64,000 nucleotides of DNA from Natronococcus amylolyticus DSM 10524 (GCF_000337675.1 NZ_AOIB01000015.1:31060-95059); one strand, 5' to 3'; positions 42,184-52,295 are shown, counted from the first letter of the stretch. Numbers and translations are program-made. Notes: generated by a model from the letters alone, not told the origin.

Positions 42184-43584
42184 CTACCCGAACGGTCCCA
42201 TCCCGCCCATACCGCCGCCACCGCCACCGCCGCCGCCCTGTTGCATCTGTTGCATCATCCGCTGCATCTCCTTGTCCGAACCCATCCCCTGGAACTGCTT
42301 GATCGTGCGCTCCATCATCTTGTACTGCTGGAGCAGCTCCCGAACCTGCTCCTCGCTCGTCCCCGAGCCGCGGGCGATGCGCTCGATCTGGTCGGCGCCG
42401 ATCGCTTTCGGGTACTCCTTTTCGGTCTCGGTCATCGAGTCCATGATGACGCTGAACGCGCGCATCCGCTCCTGGGTGACGTCCATCGCGTCGTCGGGGA
42501 GCTGATCCTTGATCCCGCCGCCGAAGCCGGGGATCATGTCCATCACCTGGTCGAGGGGACCCATGTTGTTCATCGCCTCCATCTGCTTTTGCATGTCGTT
42601 GAGAGTGAACTGCCCCGTCAGCATGTCCTCGGGATCCCACTCCTCGTCGTCCTCGATGTCGGTCTGTTGCATCGCCCGCTCGACGCGCTCGGCGAGCTGG
42701 CCGAGGTCGCCCATCCCGAGCAGCCGCGAGATGAAGCCATCGGGCTCGAAGCGTTCGACGTCCTGTACTTCCTCGCCGGTCCCGAGGAAGGCGATCGAAC
42801 TGTCGGTCTGGTCTACGGCGGTCAGGGCGCCGCCACCCTTTGCGGTACCGTCGAGCTTGGTGATGACGACGCCGTCGATACCGATCGACTCGTCGAACTG
42901 CTGGGCCTGGTCCTTCGCGCCCTGGCCGATCGCCGCGTCGAGCACGAGCAGCGACTTGTCGGGGTCGACCGTCTCCTCGATCTGCTCGATTTCGTCGATC
43001 AGGTCGTCCTCCAAGGCGTGCCGTCCGGCGGTGTCGACGATGTGGACGTCGGCTTCGCCCGTTTCCTCGAGCCCGTTCCGGGCGATCTCGACCGGATCGT
43101 CGTTGTCCGGGTTGCCGTAGAAGTCGACCTCGGCGCGTTCACACATCTCCTTTGCCTGATCGTAGGCGCCGGGCCGGAACGTGTCGGTCTGGATCACCGC
43201 GGGGCGGAGTCCCTTCGTCGAGAACCACCAGGCCATCTTCGCCGCGGACGTAGTTTTACCGGACCCCTGGAGGCCAGCGAGCAGGATGGTCTGCTCCTCG
43301 AGGGGGAGATCGGTCGACTCGCCGATGAGGTCGACCAGTTCCTCGTAGACGATGCGGAGGACGAAGTCCCGCGCCGGGGTGCCGGCCGGGGGTTCCTCCT
43401 CGAGGGCGCGTTCCTTGATGTTGTCCGACAGCTCCATCACGAGCGAGACGTCGACGTCGGCCGAGAGCAAGGAGCGCTGGATCTCCTTGACGATCTCCTC
43501 GATGTCCTCCTCGCTGAGTCGTGACTTCCCGCGGAGTTTGTCGAGGGTTCCCCGCAGAGAACTCCCGAGATCGTCGAGTACCAT
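42184..43584 (-). CDS. srp54: Signal recognition particle protein SRP54
   Basis: 466 residues from the ATG at 43582-43584. The NG domain has GLQGSGKTT (104-112), DTAGRHA and [10 protein letters not shown]; the M domain is Met-rich ([19 protein letters not shown]) and binds signal peptides and 7S RNA. The tail is Gly/Met-rich ([16 protein letters not shown]). The longer frame to 43854 is upstream readthrough. It pairs functionally with FtsY at 57926-59500. Confidence 0.97.
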   Translation of the reverse strand: MVLDDLGSSLRGTLDKLRGKSRLSEEDIEEIVKEIQRSLLSADVDVSLVMELSDNIKERALEEEPPAGTPARDFVLRIVYEELVDLIGESTDLPLEEQTILLAGLQGSGKTTSAAKMAWWFSTKGLRPAVIQTDTFRPGAYDQAKEMCERAEVDFYGNPDNDDPVEIARNGLEETGEADVHIVDTAGRHALEDDLIDEIEQIEETVDPDKSLLVLDAAIGQGAKDQAQQFDESIGIDGVVITKLDGTAKGGGALTAVDQTDSSIAFLGTGEEVQDVERFEPDGFISRLLGMGDLGQLAERVERAMQQTDIEDDEEWDPEDMLTGQFTLNDMQKQMEAMNNMGPLDQVMDMIPGFGGGIKDQLPDDAMDVTQERMRAFSVIMDSMTETEKEYPKAIGADQIERIARGSGTSEEQVRELLQQYKMMERTIKQFQGMGSDKEMQRMMQQMQQGGGGGGGGGMGGMGPFG

Positions 43585-43942
43585 TTGCTCGGTGTACGTG
43601 GCGATGGCGTTAAAGGCTTTTTCTCGACCGCCAGCACTCCTGCTCGGCCACCACCGTGTGAGGAAACGACGAGAGGGATGGAGCACTCGGGCACGTCGGT
43701 TGGGGGCGTGACCATCCTCGTGTTCGTGCGAGGAAAATCCGCTTTTATAGAGACCAACGCGCGGGCCGGATTCGGTATCGAGGTCGGTAACGAAACCGTA
43801 CAACTGACGATAACGGAGTCCTACGTTCCGTCCGAGACAATCCCGTTTTCCCACGGACGGCTACTACGGAAGTTCCAAGCGCGACTGACGGTCGGACTGT
43901 GGCGTCGGAGAGTATTTCAGCCATCCACCGACAAGTTCGGGT
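43585..43942. other. Intergenic region upstream of srp54
   Basis: 358 nt. The srp54 TATA box is at its left edge and a weak promoter for the HicB-like gene (GAGTATTTCAG near 43911-43921) at its right. No gene, and no recognisable 7S RNA, was seen between. Confidence 0.5.
43607..43616 (-). promoter_or_regulatory. TATA box for srp54
   Basis: The minus strand reads CTTTAACGCC about 27 nt upstream of the srp54 ATG. Confidence 0.5.
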
Positions 43943-44161
43943 ATGCCAACCGAACCGGAGATCGACACGAGCGAGTATCCCGCCCTCGAGGGCGCCGACG
44001 TCACCGTCCGCCTCGAGAACGGCCTCTACATCGCCGACGACGAGGTGACGGGCGTCTCGAGCCAGGGCCCCTCCGAGGAAGCAGCGATCGCGAACCTCGC
44101 GGAGACCGTCGCCACTTACACGGACGGCCAGAGCGACGATACCGGCGACGACTGGCTATAG
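43943..44161 (+). CDS. HicB-like small protein
   Basis: 72 residues. VTVRLENGLYIADDEVTGVSSQGPSEEAAIANLAETVATY has the HicB-type antitoxin pattern (beta strands followed by the EEA..NL..T helix). No HicA-type partner or DNA-binding domain is present. It may be a solitary regulator or a relic. Confidence 0.7.
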   Translation: MPTEPEIDTSEYPALEGADVTVRLENGLYIADDEVTGVSSQGPSEEAAIANLAETVATYTDGQSDDTGDDWL

Positions 44162-44327
44162 ACCGCGACGCAGCCGACGACGTCGCACGCGGTCGGCACT
44201 CGTCGGCCGCCGCTGTGGATATGCCGACGCGTCGGCAAGCTGGCCTCGGCTCGGGCTCGACGACACCAGCCCGGGAGGATATCGGTGACGAGTGATTTAT
44301 TTATCATAGCCACGTTATGTATCCAAA

Positions 44328-45947
44328 ATGGGTGAACAATCGGGGTCGACGACCCCGGGCGGCGACGGCGCGGCGCGGACGTACGAGCGGATCACCGACG
44401 CGGTGATCGCGCTCGACGGGGAGTTCCGGATCACGTTCTGCAATCGGGGAAGCGAGCGGGTGCTCGGTGAGTGCGAGTCGGAGCTCCGGGGGACGGCGGT
44501 CCAGAACGCGGTTCCGAACGGCGTCGGCTCGACGGTTCGCGAGGGGTGTGAACACGCGCTGAAAACCCAGGAGTCGATCAGGTTCGAGGAGTACTTCGAC
44601 TCGCTCGACACCTGGTACGAACTCCGCGTCTACCCCGCCGAAACGGCGGTCACGGTACACTTTCGGGACGTCACGGACCGAATTCGTCGGGAAGACCAGC
44701 TCCGACGGCGCGAACGCGCGCTTCAGGACGCCTACGAGGCACTGGCGGACGCCAATCGGCCGCTCTCCGAGCAGGTCGAGGGGCTGTTGCGCATCGTTCG
44801 CGAAACGCTCGAGACGGAGTGTGGGACACTCTCGTCGATCCAGGAGGGCACCAACGACTACACCATCGAGGCCGTCGACGCGGACGAGGGGATCGTCGTC
44901 GAGCCCGGAACGACGGTACCCCTCGATTCGACGAACTGCCAGCGGGTCGTCGCGGCGGGGCGAACGGTAGCGATCGAGGACCTCGAGACCGACACGCCCG
45001 AACTCGGCGAACGCGCCGCCAGCGGCGAGGGCCAGGTTTCGTGCTATCTCGGAACGCCGATCTTCGTCGACGGCTCCGTCTACGGTACCTTCTGTTTCTA
45101 CGATCGGGAACCCTGTCCCGAGGGGTTCTCCGACTGGGAGCAGACGTTCGTCGGGCTGCTCGCGAACTGGATCGGGTACAAGCTCGAGCGACAGCGCTAC
45201 CGGGAGCGCCTCGAGGCCTCGAACGAGCAGTTAGAGCAGTTCGCCTACGCCGCCAGCCACGACCTTCAGGAGCCGTTGCGGATGGTCTCGAGCTACCTCT
45301 CGTTGATCCAGCAGCGCTACGAGGAGGACTTGGACGAGGACGGCCAGGAGTTCCTCGCGTTCGCCGTCGACGGCGCAGACCGGATGCGTGAGATGATCGA
45401 GGGGTTGCTCGCGTACTCCCGGGTGGAGACCCAGGGCGACCCCTTCGAGCCCGTCGATCTCGAGACCGTCCTCGAGGACGTCGTCGACGACCTGCAGTTC
45501 CGGCTCGAGGAGACCGACGCGACGCTCTCGATGGACTCGCTGCCCCGGGTGCAGGGCGACGGCGACCAGCTCCGACAGGTGTTCCAGAACCTGCTCGAGA
45601 ACGCGGTCGAGTACAGCGGCGACGAGCCACCGTCGATCAACATTACGGCCGATCGGAAGCCCGCGACCGACTCGGCCGGCGCCCGCGGCGAGGCCGTCTC
45701 GTCGGGGGACGGCAAGTGGGTGATCTCGATCAGCGACGCCGGCATCGGGATCGATCCCGACAACCGCAAGCGGGTGTTCGAGGTTTTCGAGCGACTCCAC
45801 AGCCACGACGCCCACGCCGGGACCGGGATCGGGCTCGCGCTCTGTCAGCGGATCGTCGAACGCCACGGCGGTGAGATCTGGATCCACCCCGACCCCGACG
45901 AGGGGACGACGTTCTGTCTCTCCCTGCCGGACGCGTCGATCGAGTGA
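44328..45947 (+). CDS. Soluble PAS-GAF sensor histidine kinase
   Basis: 539 residues, no transmembrane helix. A PAS domain (about 18-118) and GAF domain (about 140-290) precede a dimerisation helix with H-box ASHDLQEPLR (His311) and an ATPase domain with N-box LLENAVEYS, G1 ISDAGIGID and G2 GTGIGLALC. It senses a cytosolic cue and autophosphorylates. No response regulator lies next to it. The family is common in haloarchaea; the ligand is unknown. Confidence 0.94.
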   Translation: MGEQSGSTTPGGDGAARTYERITDAVIALDGEFRITFCNRGSERVLGECESELRGTAVQNAVPNGVGSTVREGCEHALKTQESIRFEEYFDSLDTWYELRVYPAETAVTVHFRDVTDRIRREDQLRRRERALQDAYEALADANRPLSEQVEGLLRIVRETLETECGTLSSIQEGTNDYTIEAVDADEGIVVEPGTTVPLDSTNCQRVVAAGRTVAIEDLETDTPELGERAASGEGQVSCYLGTPIFVDGSVYGTFCFYDREPCPEGFSDWEQTFVGLLANWIGYKLERQRYRERLEASNEQLEQFAYAASHDLQEPLRMVSSYLSLIQQRYEEDLDEDGQEFLAFAVDGADRMREMIEGLLAYSRVETQGDPFEPVDLETVLEDVVDDLQFRLEETDATLSMDSLPRVQGDGDQLRQVFQNLLENAVEYSGDEPPSINITADRKPATDSAGARGEAVSSGDGKWVISISDAGIGIDPDNRKRVFEVFERLHSHDAHAGTGIGLALCQRIVERHGGEIWIHPDPDEGTTFCLSLPDASIE

Positions 45948-45955
45948 CTACGCCA

Positions 45956-46750
45956 CTACGCCAGGCCGGTTTCGATCTCCCCGTCTGTCGCGAGCCACTC
46001 CGTGAGGCTGCCCTCGTAGACGGAGACGTCCTCGTACCCCAGCGCCTCGAGCACCGCGTCGGTGTGGCTGATCCGCCTGGCGGTGTTGCAGTAGAGGACG
46101 ACCCGTCGATCACGCGTGATGTCGTGTTCGGCGAACAGCGCCTCGAGCTCCCCGGCGGGTTTCAGCCGTCGCGTCTCGTCGTCGACGGTCGCCCGCCAGT
46201 CGAACCGAACGGCCCCGGGGAGGTGGGCCTCCGCGAACTCTTCAGGGTCGCGGGTGTCGACGAGGACGGCGTCGCCCTCGAGTGCAGCTTCGACGCCCGA
46301 CCGGTCGATCAGCGGCCCGTCGGCGAACGAAAAGGGCACAGCGGTGTAGGAGGTCGGCTCGACCGACGGCGATTCGGTCTCGGTTTCGTGTTCGGGGTTC
46401 CAGGCGCTGAAGTCGCCGTCGAGCAGGCGAACGTCGTCGTGGCCGTACGCCAGCGCGGTGAGCCGAAAGCGGGCTGCGAAGACGCCGTGCGTGTCGTCGT
46501 AGGCGACGATCGTATCCCCGGGCTCGATCCCGGCCTCGCCGAGCAGCCCCTCGAACACCTTCTTTCCTGGCAGGGTCCCGGGATCGTCGGCGGTTTCGTC
46601 GCGGTAGCTGTCGAAGGGGACGCTCACGGCGCCGGGGACGTGACCGATCCCCTCGTACTCCCAGGCGTCCCGGACGTCGACGACCGCGACGTCGGAATCC
46701 TCGAGTCGGGCCGCGAGCCAGTCGGGCGAAACGATGACGGAGTCGTCCAT
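45956..46750 (-). CDS. Thiosulfate sulfurtransferase (two-domain rhodanese)
   Basis: 264 residues from the ATG at 46748-46750. Two rhodanese domains are present: the first is inactive-type, and the C-terminal one has the active-site loop YCNTARR. AVVDVRDAWEYEGIGHVPGA and VLVDTRDPEEFAEAHLPGA mark the two. It transfers sulfur to thiophilic acceptors. An upstream start (46861) is possible but adds an atypical N-terminus. It is divergent from a second rhodanese. Confidence 0.92.
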   Translation of the reverse strand: MDDSVIVSPDWLAARLEDSDVAVVDVRDAWEYEGIGHVPGAVSVPFDSYRDETADDPGTLPGKKVFEGLLGEAGIEPGDTIVAYDDTHGVFAARFRLTALAYGHDDVRLLDGDFSAWNPEHETETESPSVEPTSYTAVPFSFADGPLIDRSGVEAALEGDAVLVDTRDPEEFAEAHLPGAVRFDWRATVDDETRRLKPAGELEALFAEHDITRDRRVVLYCNTARRISHTDAVLEALGYEDVSVYEGSLTEWLATDGEIETGLA

Positions 46751-47021
46751 CAGTTCCGACCTGTCGCGGCGGGCTGGAGTAGCCACCGGTCCCGGCACGT
46801 CTCCCCGTCGTACCGAGACCGTGGCAATACTTGCTGCCCCCGTTCGGCCGAGCGACGCCACTACCGCACACGTTCCCCCGCTCGGCGCGCGAACGTCGGC
46901 TCGAGTCCACGGAGCCGGATCCGTCGATCGAAGTACCGGAAAGCACTGCCGAAACAGTCTAGTATCGACCGAATTGACCGGTTAGCGCGGCCCTATGTGG
47001 CTGTCGCACCACATGTCGGAT

Positions 47022-47882
47022 ATGGCAACGAACGACTACGCGACCGACGCACTGGTCACGGCCGACTGGGTCGAGGAGCGACTCAGCGAGTTCCAGTCCG
47101 ACGATCCCGGCCTCCGGCTCGTCGAGGTCGACGTCGACACGGAATCGTACGACGACGAACACGCCCCCGGCGCGATCGGGTTCAACTGGGAGACCCAGCT
47201 CCAGGACCAGACCCGACGCGACATCCTCGACGAGGAGGAGTTCGAGGAGCTGCTGGGCAGCCACGGCATCGGCGAGGACTCGACGGTCGTCCTCTACGGC
47301 GACAACGCCAACTGGTTCGCCGCCTACGCCTACTGGCAGTTCACGTACTACGGCCACGACGACGTCTACCTGCTCGACGGCGGCCGCGAGTACTGGCTCG
47401 AGAACGACTACCCCACCACGGACGAGGTGCCGTCGTTCCCCGAGGTCGACTACGAGGCCGGCGGCCCGCGCGAGACGATTCGCGCCTACCGCGACGACGT
47501 CGAGAAGGCGATCGAACGCGACGTCCCACTGGTCGACGTCCGCTCGCCCGAGGAGTTCTCCGGCGAGATCCTCGCCCCGCCGGGTCTCCAGGAGACCGCC
47601 CAGCGCGGCGGCCACGTTCCGGGCGCGAAAAACATCTCGTGGTCCGCCGTCACGAACGAGGACGGCACCTTCAAGAGCCGCGACGAGCTCGAGGAGCTCT
47701 ACGCCGAAGAGGGCATCACGGGCGAGGAGACGACCGTCGCCTACTGCCGGATCGGCGAGCGCTCGTCGGTCGCCTGGTTCGCGCTCCACGAACTGCTCGG
47801 CTACGAGGACGCCGTCAACTACGACGGCTCCTGGACCGAGTGGGGCAACCTCGTGAACGCGCCGGTCGAGACCGGGGAGTAA
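47022..47882 (+). CDS. Two-domain rhodanese sulfurtransferase, second gene
   Basis: 286 residues from the ATG at 47022 (alternative ATGs at 47013 and 46995). The catalytic Cys is about residue 241 in YCRIGERS. RLVEVDVDTESYDDEHAPGA and PLVDVRSPEEFSGEI mark the two domains. It is followed 13 nt later by a ferritin-like gene, so the two may be co-expressed. Confidence 0.93.
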   Translation: MATNDYATDALVTADWVEERLSEFQSDDPGLRLVEVDVDTESYDDEHAPGAIGFNWETQLQDQTRRDILDEEEFEELLGSHGIGEDSTVVLYGDNANWFAAYAYWQFTYYGHDDVYLLDGGREYWLENDYPTTDEVPSFPEVDYEAGGPRETIRAYRDDVEKAIERDVPLVDVRSPEEFSGEILAPPGLQETAQRGGHVPGAKNISWSAVTNEDGTFKSRDELEELYAEEGITGEETTVAYCRIGERSSVAWFALHELLGYEDAVNYDGSWTEWGNLVNAPVETGE

Positions 47883-47895
47883 CGGTCGGTCTCCG

Positions 47896-48525
47896 ATGAC
47901 CGATACCGCGGAGTTCCTCGAGATCGTCCGCGCCGAAAACGAAACCGAACTGTCGCGGCTCGGCTCCTCGAAGTCGCTGTACGCCGACACGGGTGGCGAG
48001 ATCGACACCGAACCCGTCCTGCGGGCAACCGTCGACGCCGAGTACGCCGCCTGGAAGACCTTCGAAGCCTGGGTCGACGACGAGGCCCACGACACCGCCC
48101 GCGAGGCCTTCGAGGCGACGGCTGCCGAGGAGCAGGACCACTACGAGACGGTCGCCGGGAAACTCGACGGCTACGAGCCCGAAACGGTGCCGACCCTTCA
48201 CGAGTACCTGCGCGGGCTCGAGGAAACCGTCGAGCGCACCGGCGCGCTCGTCGGTCGGATCCTCGCGAGTCAGCGATCGAAGGACCAGGTCGTCGGCTAC
48301 TTCGTCGGCGACGCCGATCCCCAGACCGCGGGGCTGTTCCGGGAGTTCGGCGACGACCTGGACGACCAACTCGAGCGCGCGAGCGACCTGCTCGAGGAGG
48401 TCTGTACCGACGAGACCGACCGCGAGCTGGCCCTCGAGGCCGCGAGCGGCGCGATCGAGGCCGCCTACGAGGAGTACGTCGACTCGCTCGAGGAGCTGGG
48501 CGCGAACCCGAAGCCGGTCTGCTGA
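47896..48525 (+). CDS. Ferritin-like (rubrerythrin family) protein
   Basis: 209 residues, nearly all alpha-helical and acidic. Repeated Glu and EEQDHYETV (ExxH) fit the four-helix carboxylate-bridged iron fold. The family is recognised at low resolution; the iron ligands cannot all be assigned by eye. It is 13 nt after the sulfurtransferase gene, so a role in oxidative or sulfur stress is possible. Inference only. Confidence 0.72.
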   Translation: MTDTAEFLEIVRAENETELSRLGSSKSLYADTGGEIDTEPVLRATVDAEYAAWKTFEAWVDDEAHDTAREAFEATAAEEQDHYETVAGKLDGYEPETVPTLHEYLRGLEETVERTGALVGRILASQRSKDQVVGYFVGDADPQTAGLFREFGDDLDDQLERASDLLEEVCTDETDRELALEAASGAIEAAYEEYVDSLEELGANPKPVC

Positions 48526-48624
48526 GAGCGAAGCCGACCGTCCGCTCGGACGATCCGAACGACGTGACCGCTCGTGACAATCGTCGGCTACGGTTCTATG
48601 CGATTGCTCGTGGGTCCGACTCCT

Positions 48625-49338
48625 ATGGAAAGCGACGACGAACACCGAGACAGTCCCCTCGACAGGGGGGACCAGGAGATCGGCGCCGAGATCGCGGCGG
48701 ATCCCGAAACCCTCCTCTCGGCGCTACCCCACTACTACCGGGGCGAAGTGACTCAGGCGAGCAGCTCGCAGGATCGGATCGATCAGACGACGAACTGGGC
48801 GATCACGGTGCTGGCCGCGCTGCTCTCGGTCGTGTTCTCGAGCCCCGAGATGCCCGCCTACCTGCTGCTGGTCGGCATCCTCGTCCTCTCGATCTTTCTG
48901 TGGTTCGAGGTGCGTCGCTACCGGTTCTACGACATGTATCGCGCGCGGGTGCGGTTCTTCCAGGAGAACGTCTTCGCGAACGCATTGAAACCGATCGGCG
49001 TCGAGCACCCGCGGTGGCGCGAGGAGTTAAGCGACGACCTCCGGTATCCGACGTTCAAGGTCACCAGCTGGGAGGCGCTGTCCCGGCGGATCCGCCGCAT
49101 CTACGCGCTCCTGTTCGTCGTCCTCGGCGTCGCGTGGGTCGCGAAGGTGACGCTGTTCACCCCGGAGACCCAGTGGACCGAAGCGGCCGAGCTTCCCGGC
49201 ATCCACGGTGTAGTCGTCGCAACGCTGCTGGGGGCGTTCTACCTCGCCGTGTTCGCCCTCGCGAAGTGGCCCCACGCCCGGCGGGCGAAGGGCGAAATCT
49301 ACGGCGAGGAGCCGGGCGACTGGAAGAACGACGAGTAG
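48625..49338 (+). CDS. DUF2270 membrane protein
   Basis: 237 residues from the ATG at 48625. An acidic N-terminus (SDDEHRDSPLDRGDQE) is followed by HYYRGEVTQASSSQDRIDQTTNW, two transmembrane helices (about 65-105), the conserved RRYRFYDMYRARVRFFQENVF stretch and two more hydrophobic helices. DUF2270 has no known function. The GC content and codon style match the surrounding genes. Confidence 0.85.
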   Translation: MESDDEHRDSPLDRGDQEIGAEIAADPETLLSALPHYYRGEVTQASSSQDRIDQTTNWAITVLAALLSVVFSSPEMPAYLLLVGILVLSIFLWFEVRRYRFYDMYRARVRFFQENVFANALKPIGVEHPRWREELSDDLRYPTFKVTSWEALSRRIRRIYALLFVVLGVAWVAKVTLFTPETQWTEAAELPGIHGVVVATLLGAFYLAVFALAKWPHARRAKGEIYGEEPGDWKNDE

Positions 49339-49362
49339 TCGCCGGTCGGACGGGTCGAGGCG

Positions 49363-50193
49363 TCAGTCGACGCGCTCGAGCCGGGAATCGAGATCGTACT
49401 CCGCGACGACCTCGGGGGAGAGGCCGGCCACGGCGTCGAGGAAGTTCGTCCGGTAGCTCGCCGGCCCCTCGTGGGGGATGTCGGCGGCGCGTTCCCCGGC
49501 GATTCCGAACGCGAGCGTCCCGTCTATCGCCGCTCGGTGAGCGTCCTCGAGGGCGCCGCAGAACGTCGCGAGCGTCCCGCCGAGCATGCAGCCGGTGCCG
49601 ACGACCTCGCTCAACCGCTCGTGGCCCGCCGCGATCCGGGTCGCGCCGTCGGCGTCGGCGACGACGTCCTCGACACCGGAGGCGACGACGACGGCATCGG
49701 TCGACTCGGCGAGCGAGCGGGCCGTCTCCTCGATGGCGTCGTAGTCGCCGACCGACTCGACGCCCCTGACCTCGGCTTCGACGCCCGCGAGCGCGCTTAT
49801 CTCCCCGTAGTTACCCTTGATCGCGGCGAACTCGTACTCGGTGAGGAACTCCTCGGCGATCGCCTCCCGCGTCGGCGTCGAGCCGACGCCCACGGGATCG
49901 AGCACGACCGGGATTCCCCGGTCGTTAGCCGTCGCCGCCGTTTCGCGCATCGCCTCGAGTTTCGACTCGGGAATCTGGCCGATATTCAGCAGAACCGAAC
50001 TCGCGATCTCGGCCATCTCGCCGGCGTCGCCGGGTGAATCCGCCATCACGGGCAGTCCGTCCCAGTAGAGTGTGAGGTTCGCGACGTCGTTGATCGTCAC
50101 CTCGTTGGTCAGCGACTGCACCAGCGGCTCGGTCTCGGCGAGCGCCTCGAGGGAGTCCGCGAGCGTCGGGCGAGTCGTATCGGATCTCGTCAT
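49363..50193 (-). CDS. thiM: Hydroxyethylthiazole kinase
   Basis: 276 residues from the ATG at 50191-50193. PLVQSLTNEVTINDVANLTLYWDGLPVMAD (substrate side), DPVGVGSTPTR and the C-terminal GTGCMLGGTLATFCGA (ATP/anion hole) are diagnostic. It phosphorylates the thiazole alcohol for thiamine salvage. It lies 7 nt downstream of thiE in the same operon. Confidence 0.95.
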   Translation of the reverse strand: MTRSDTTRPTLADSLEALAETEPLVQSLTNEVTINDVANLTLYWDGLPVMADSPGDAGEMAEIASSVLLNIGQIPESKLEAMRETAATANDRGIPVVLDPVGVGSTPTREAIAEEFLTEYEFAAIKGNYGEISALAGVEAEVRGVESVGDYDAIEETARSLAESTDAVVVASGVEDVVADADGATRIAAGHERLSEVVGTGCMLGGTLATFCGALEDAHRAAIDGTLAFGIAGERAADIPHEGPASYRTNFLDAVAGLSPEVVAEYDLDSRLERVD

Positions 50194-50200
50194 GGTGCTG

Positions 50201-50857
50201 TCACTCTCGGTGCTCGAGGTCCTTCGCGGTTTCGACGGTTTCGACGAGGTCGGCGGTCGCGGCCGCCGGATCGTCGGCGGCGGTAATCTCGCTGATGACG
50301 GCGACTCCGACGGCGCCGGCTTCGGCGACGGGGCCCGCGTTGTCGGCCGTGATGCCGCCAATACCGACGACGGGAATCGAGACCGTCTCGGCGATTTCGG
50401 CGATCCGTTCGAGGCCGATTCCGTCCTCGGCCTCGGGGACGTCCTTCGAGGTCGTCCCGTAGACGCTGCCGACGCCGAGGTAGTCTGCACCGTCGGCCTC
50501 GGCGCGTCGGGCCTCCGCGACCGTCGAGGTCGAGCAGCCGACGACGGCCTCGGGGCCGAGCAGCTCCCGTGCGACCGGGACGGGAAGGTCCGACTGGCCC
50601 ACGTGGACGCCGTCGGCGTCGATCGCTTGTGCGATGTCGACGCGGTCGTTGACGAGCAGGTCGACGCCGGCCTCGGCGGTCAGCTCGCGCAGCTCGAGGC
50701 CCAGTTCGTACCGCGAGCGCGCGCTCTCTCCCTTCTCCCGAAGCTGGACGGCGTCGACGCCGCCGTCGATCGCTCCGCGGACGATCTCGAGGGTCGACTG
50801 ACCCTCGGAGATCGACGCCTGCGTGACGAGGTACGTTCCCCAGTTCGTCGGTGCCAT
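50201..50857 (-). CDS. thiE: Thiamine-phosphate synthase
   Basis: 218 residues from the ATG at 50855-50857. A TIM-barrel enzyme joining the pyrimidine and thiazole moieties. VQLREKGESARSRYELGLEL, LLVNDRVDIAQAIDADGVHVGQSDLPV and VGIGGITADNAG are the standard motifs. It is the first gene of thiE-thiM. No TPP riboswitch is visible in its short upstream region, which is expected for a leaderless archaeal gene. Confidence 0.95.
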   Translation of the reverse strand: MAPTNWGTYLVTQASISEGQSTLEIVRGAIDGGVDAVQLREKGESARSRYELGLELRELTAEAGVDLLVNDRVDIAQAIDADGVHVGQSDLPVPVARELLGPEAVVGCSTSTVAEARRAEADGADYLGVGSVYGTTSKDVPEAEDGIGLERIAEIAETVSIPVVGIGGITADNAGPVAEAGAVGVAVISEITAADDPAAATADLVETVETAKDLEHRE

Positions 50858-51008
50858 AGGGAACAATGTAGGGGTACGGGTCAAAGAGCCGACGGTTCCC
50901 GCAGGCGCCGCTGGAAGGATGCACGAGCACACCGACGCGTCGACCCGGAAGGGCGGGCTCGACGACGAAAACCTGGCACTGATTGTGATGGGTGATAACA
51001 CGGTTCTC

Positions 51009-51698
51009 ATGACCCTCGAGCCCGACGCCGTCACGACCGTCACCTTCGATTCCTACAGCACGCTCGTCGACGTCGACGCCGTGGAGAGCGCCCTCGAGGC
51101 CCACGCGGCCGTCGACGACCCCGCGCCGATCTCGCGGACCTGGCGCGAGCGATCGATGCAGTATACCCTCGTCGCGAACCACCTCGACGCCTACGAGACG
51201 TTCTACGAACTCAACCGCGACGCCCTCGAGTACGCCCTCGCGGCCCACGGCGTCGACTGCGATGCCGACGAGCGCGAGGAGATCCTGTCGGTCTACCACG
51301 ACCTCGAGGTGTTCGACGACGTCCGTGAGAGCGTCGAGCGGCTGCGTTCGGCAGGTTACGACTGCTACGTCCTCTCGAACGGTAACCCGGAGATGCTCGA
51401 GTCGATGGTCGAGGGCGCCGAGATCGACGACCTGCTCGAGGGAACGATCAGCGCCCACGAGCTCGAGACGTTCAAGCCCGCACCCGAGCTCTACCGCCAC
51501 GCCGCGGGACGGACGGGAACCCCGATCGGAGAGATCGCCCACGTCTCGGCGCTCTGGTTCGACGTCCAGGGCGCGGTCCACGCCGGAATGCAGGGCGTCT
51601 GGCTCGACCGGAAGGGCGACCCCAAGGAGCCGTTCGGGCCCGATCCCGACGCCGTCGTCGAGGAGTTAGTCGAATTGGCAGACGTCCTCGGGGCGTAA
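51009..51698 (+). CDS. HAD-family hydrolase (2-haloacid dehalogenase-like)
   Basis: 229 residues from the ATG at 51009. FDSYSTLVDVDAVES holds the nucleophile Asp; YVLSNGNPEMLESMV is motif II, ETFKPAPELYRHA carries the motif III Lys and VSALWFDVQGAVHAGMQGVW is the motif IV-like region. It matches the HAD type II haloacid dehalogenase group. The Asp after FDVQG is replaced, so the actual substrate may differ from haloacids. It abuts the convergent GNAT gene. Confidence 0.88.
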   Translation: MTLEPDAVTTVTFDSYSTLVDVDAVESALEAHAAVDDPAPISRTWRERSMQYTLVANHLDAYETFYELNRDALEYALAAHGVDCDADEREEILSVYHDLEVFDDVRESVERLRSAGYDCYVLSNGNPEMLESMVEGAEIDDLLEGTISAHELETFKPAPELYRHAAGRTGTPIGEIAHVSALWFDVQGAVHAGMQGVWLDRKGDPKEPFGPDPDAVVEELVELADVLGA

Positions 51699-52295
51699 TC
51701 AACCCTCGAGTCGCCGCTCGCCGAGCGCGAGCAGCTCCTCGAAGTCCTCGTCGTCCCGGACGGACGGAAACGGTCTGATCGGCTCCGGATCGGCGGGTTT
51801 CTCCCCGATCGAGCGGCGCCACCAGGCGACGTCGTGCCACTCGTCCTCGACGTACCCCACCGCGGGGAACTCGACGACCCGCTCAAACCCCAGTCGTTCG
51901 TGGAAGCCGACGGTTCCCGGGTTCGGCAGCGTCGTCACGGCGTAGGCGTCGCGAACCCCCTGGCGCTCGAGGGCGGCGAACAGCGCCTCGTACAGCGCTT
52001 CGCCGACCCCCGTTCGCCGCGCGTCCTCGGCGACGTACACCGAGAGTTCGGCGACCCACTGGTAGGCTCGGCGCTTGCGGAGCGGACCGGCGTAGGCGTA
52101 GCCGGCCACCTCGCCCGCTCGCTCGCAGACGAGCCAGGGGTAGCTCTCGAGCGTTGACGCGATTCGATCAGCCATCTCCGCCTCGCTGGGGGCTGTCTCC
52201 TCGAAGGTGACGACGGACGATTCGCAGAAGGGCGCGTAGATCTCCCGGACCGACGCCGCGTCGGACGGGACCGCGACTCGGATGCTTGCGCTCAT
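51699..52295 (-). CDS. GNAT acetyltransferase (phosphinothricin N-acetyltransferase-like)
   Basis: 198 residues. VREIYAPFCESSVVTFEETAPSEAEM is typical of the PAT group, ELSVYVAEDARRTGVGEALYEALF is the acetyl-CoA motif A, and LPNPGTVGFHERLGFERV is motif B. It is expected to acetylate a small amine; the substrate is unknown. It is convergent with the HAD gene with adjacent stop codons. Confidence 0.9.
   Translation of the reverse strand: MSASIRVAVPSDAASVREIYAPFCESSVVTFEETAPSEAEMADRIASTLESYPWLVCERAGEVAGYAYAGPLRKRRAYQWVAELSVYVAEDARRTGVGEALYEALFAALERQGVRDAYAVTTLPNPGTVGFHERLGFERVVEFPAVGYVEDEWHDVAWWRRSIGEKPADPEPIRPFPSVRDDEDFEELLALGERRLEG

Noticed and set aside
43585-43942. A 7S SRP RNA gene next to srp54
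   Set aside because: No long base-paired rod or the GNAR-type loop could be recognised, and the gap is close to the expected RNA length only by coincidence.
49363-50930. A TPP riboswitch upstream of thiE
   Set aside because: The upstream region is too short and no conserved TPP-aptamer pairing was seen.
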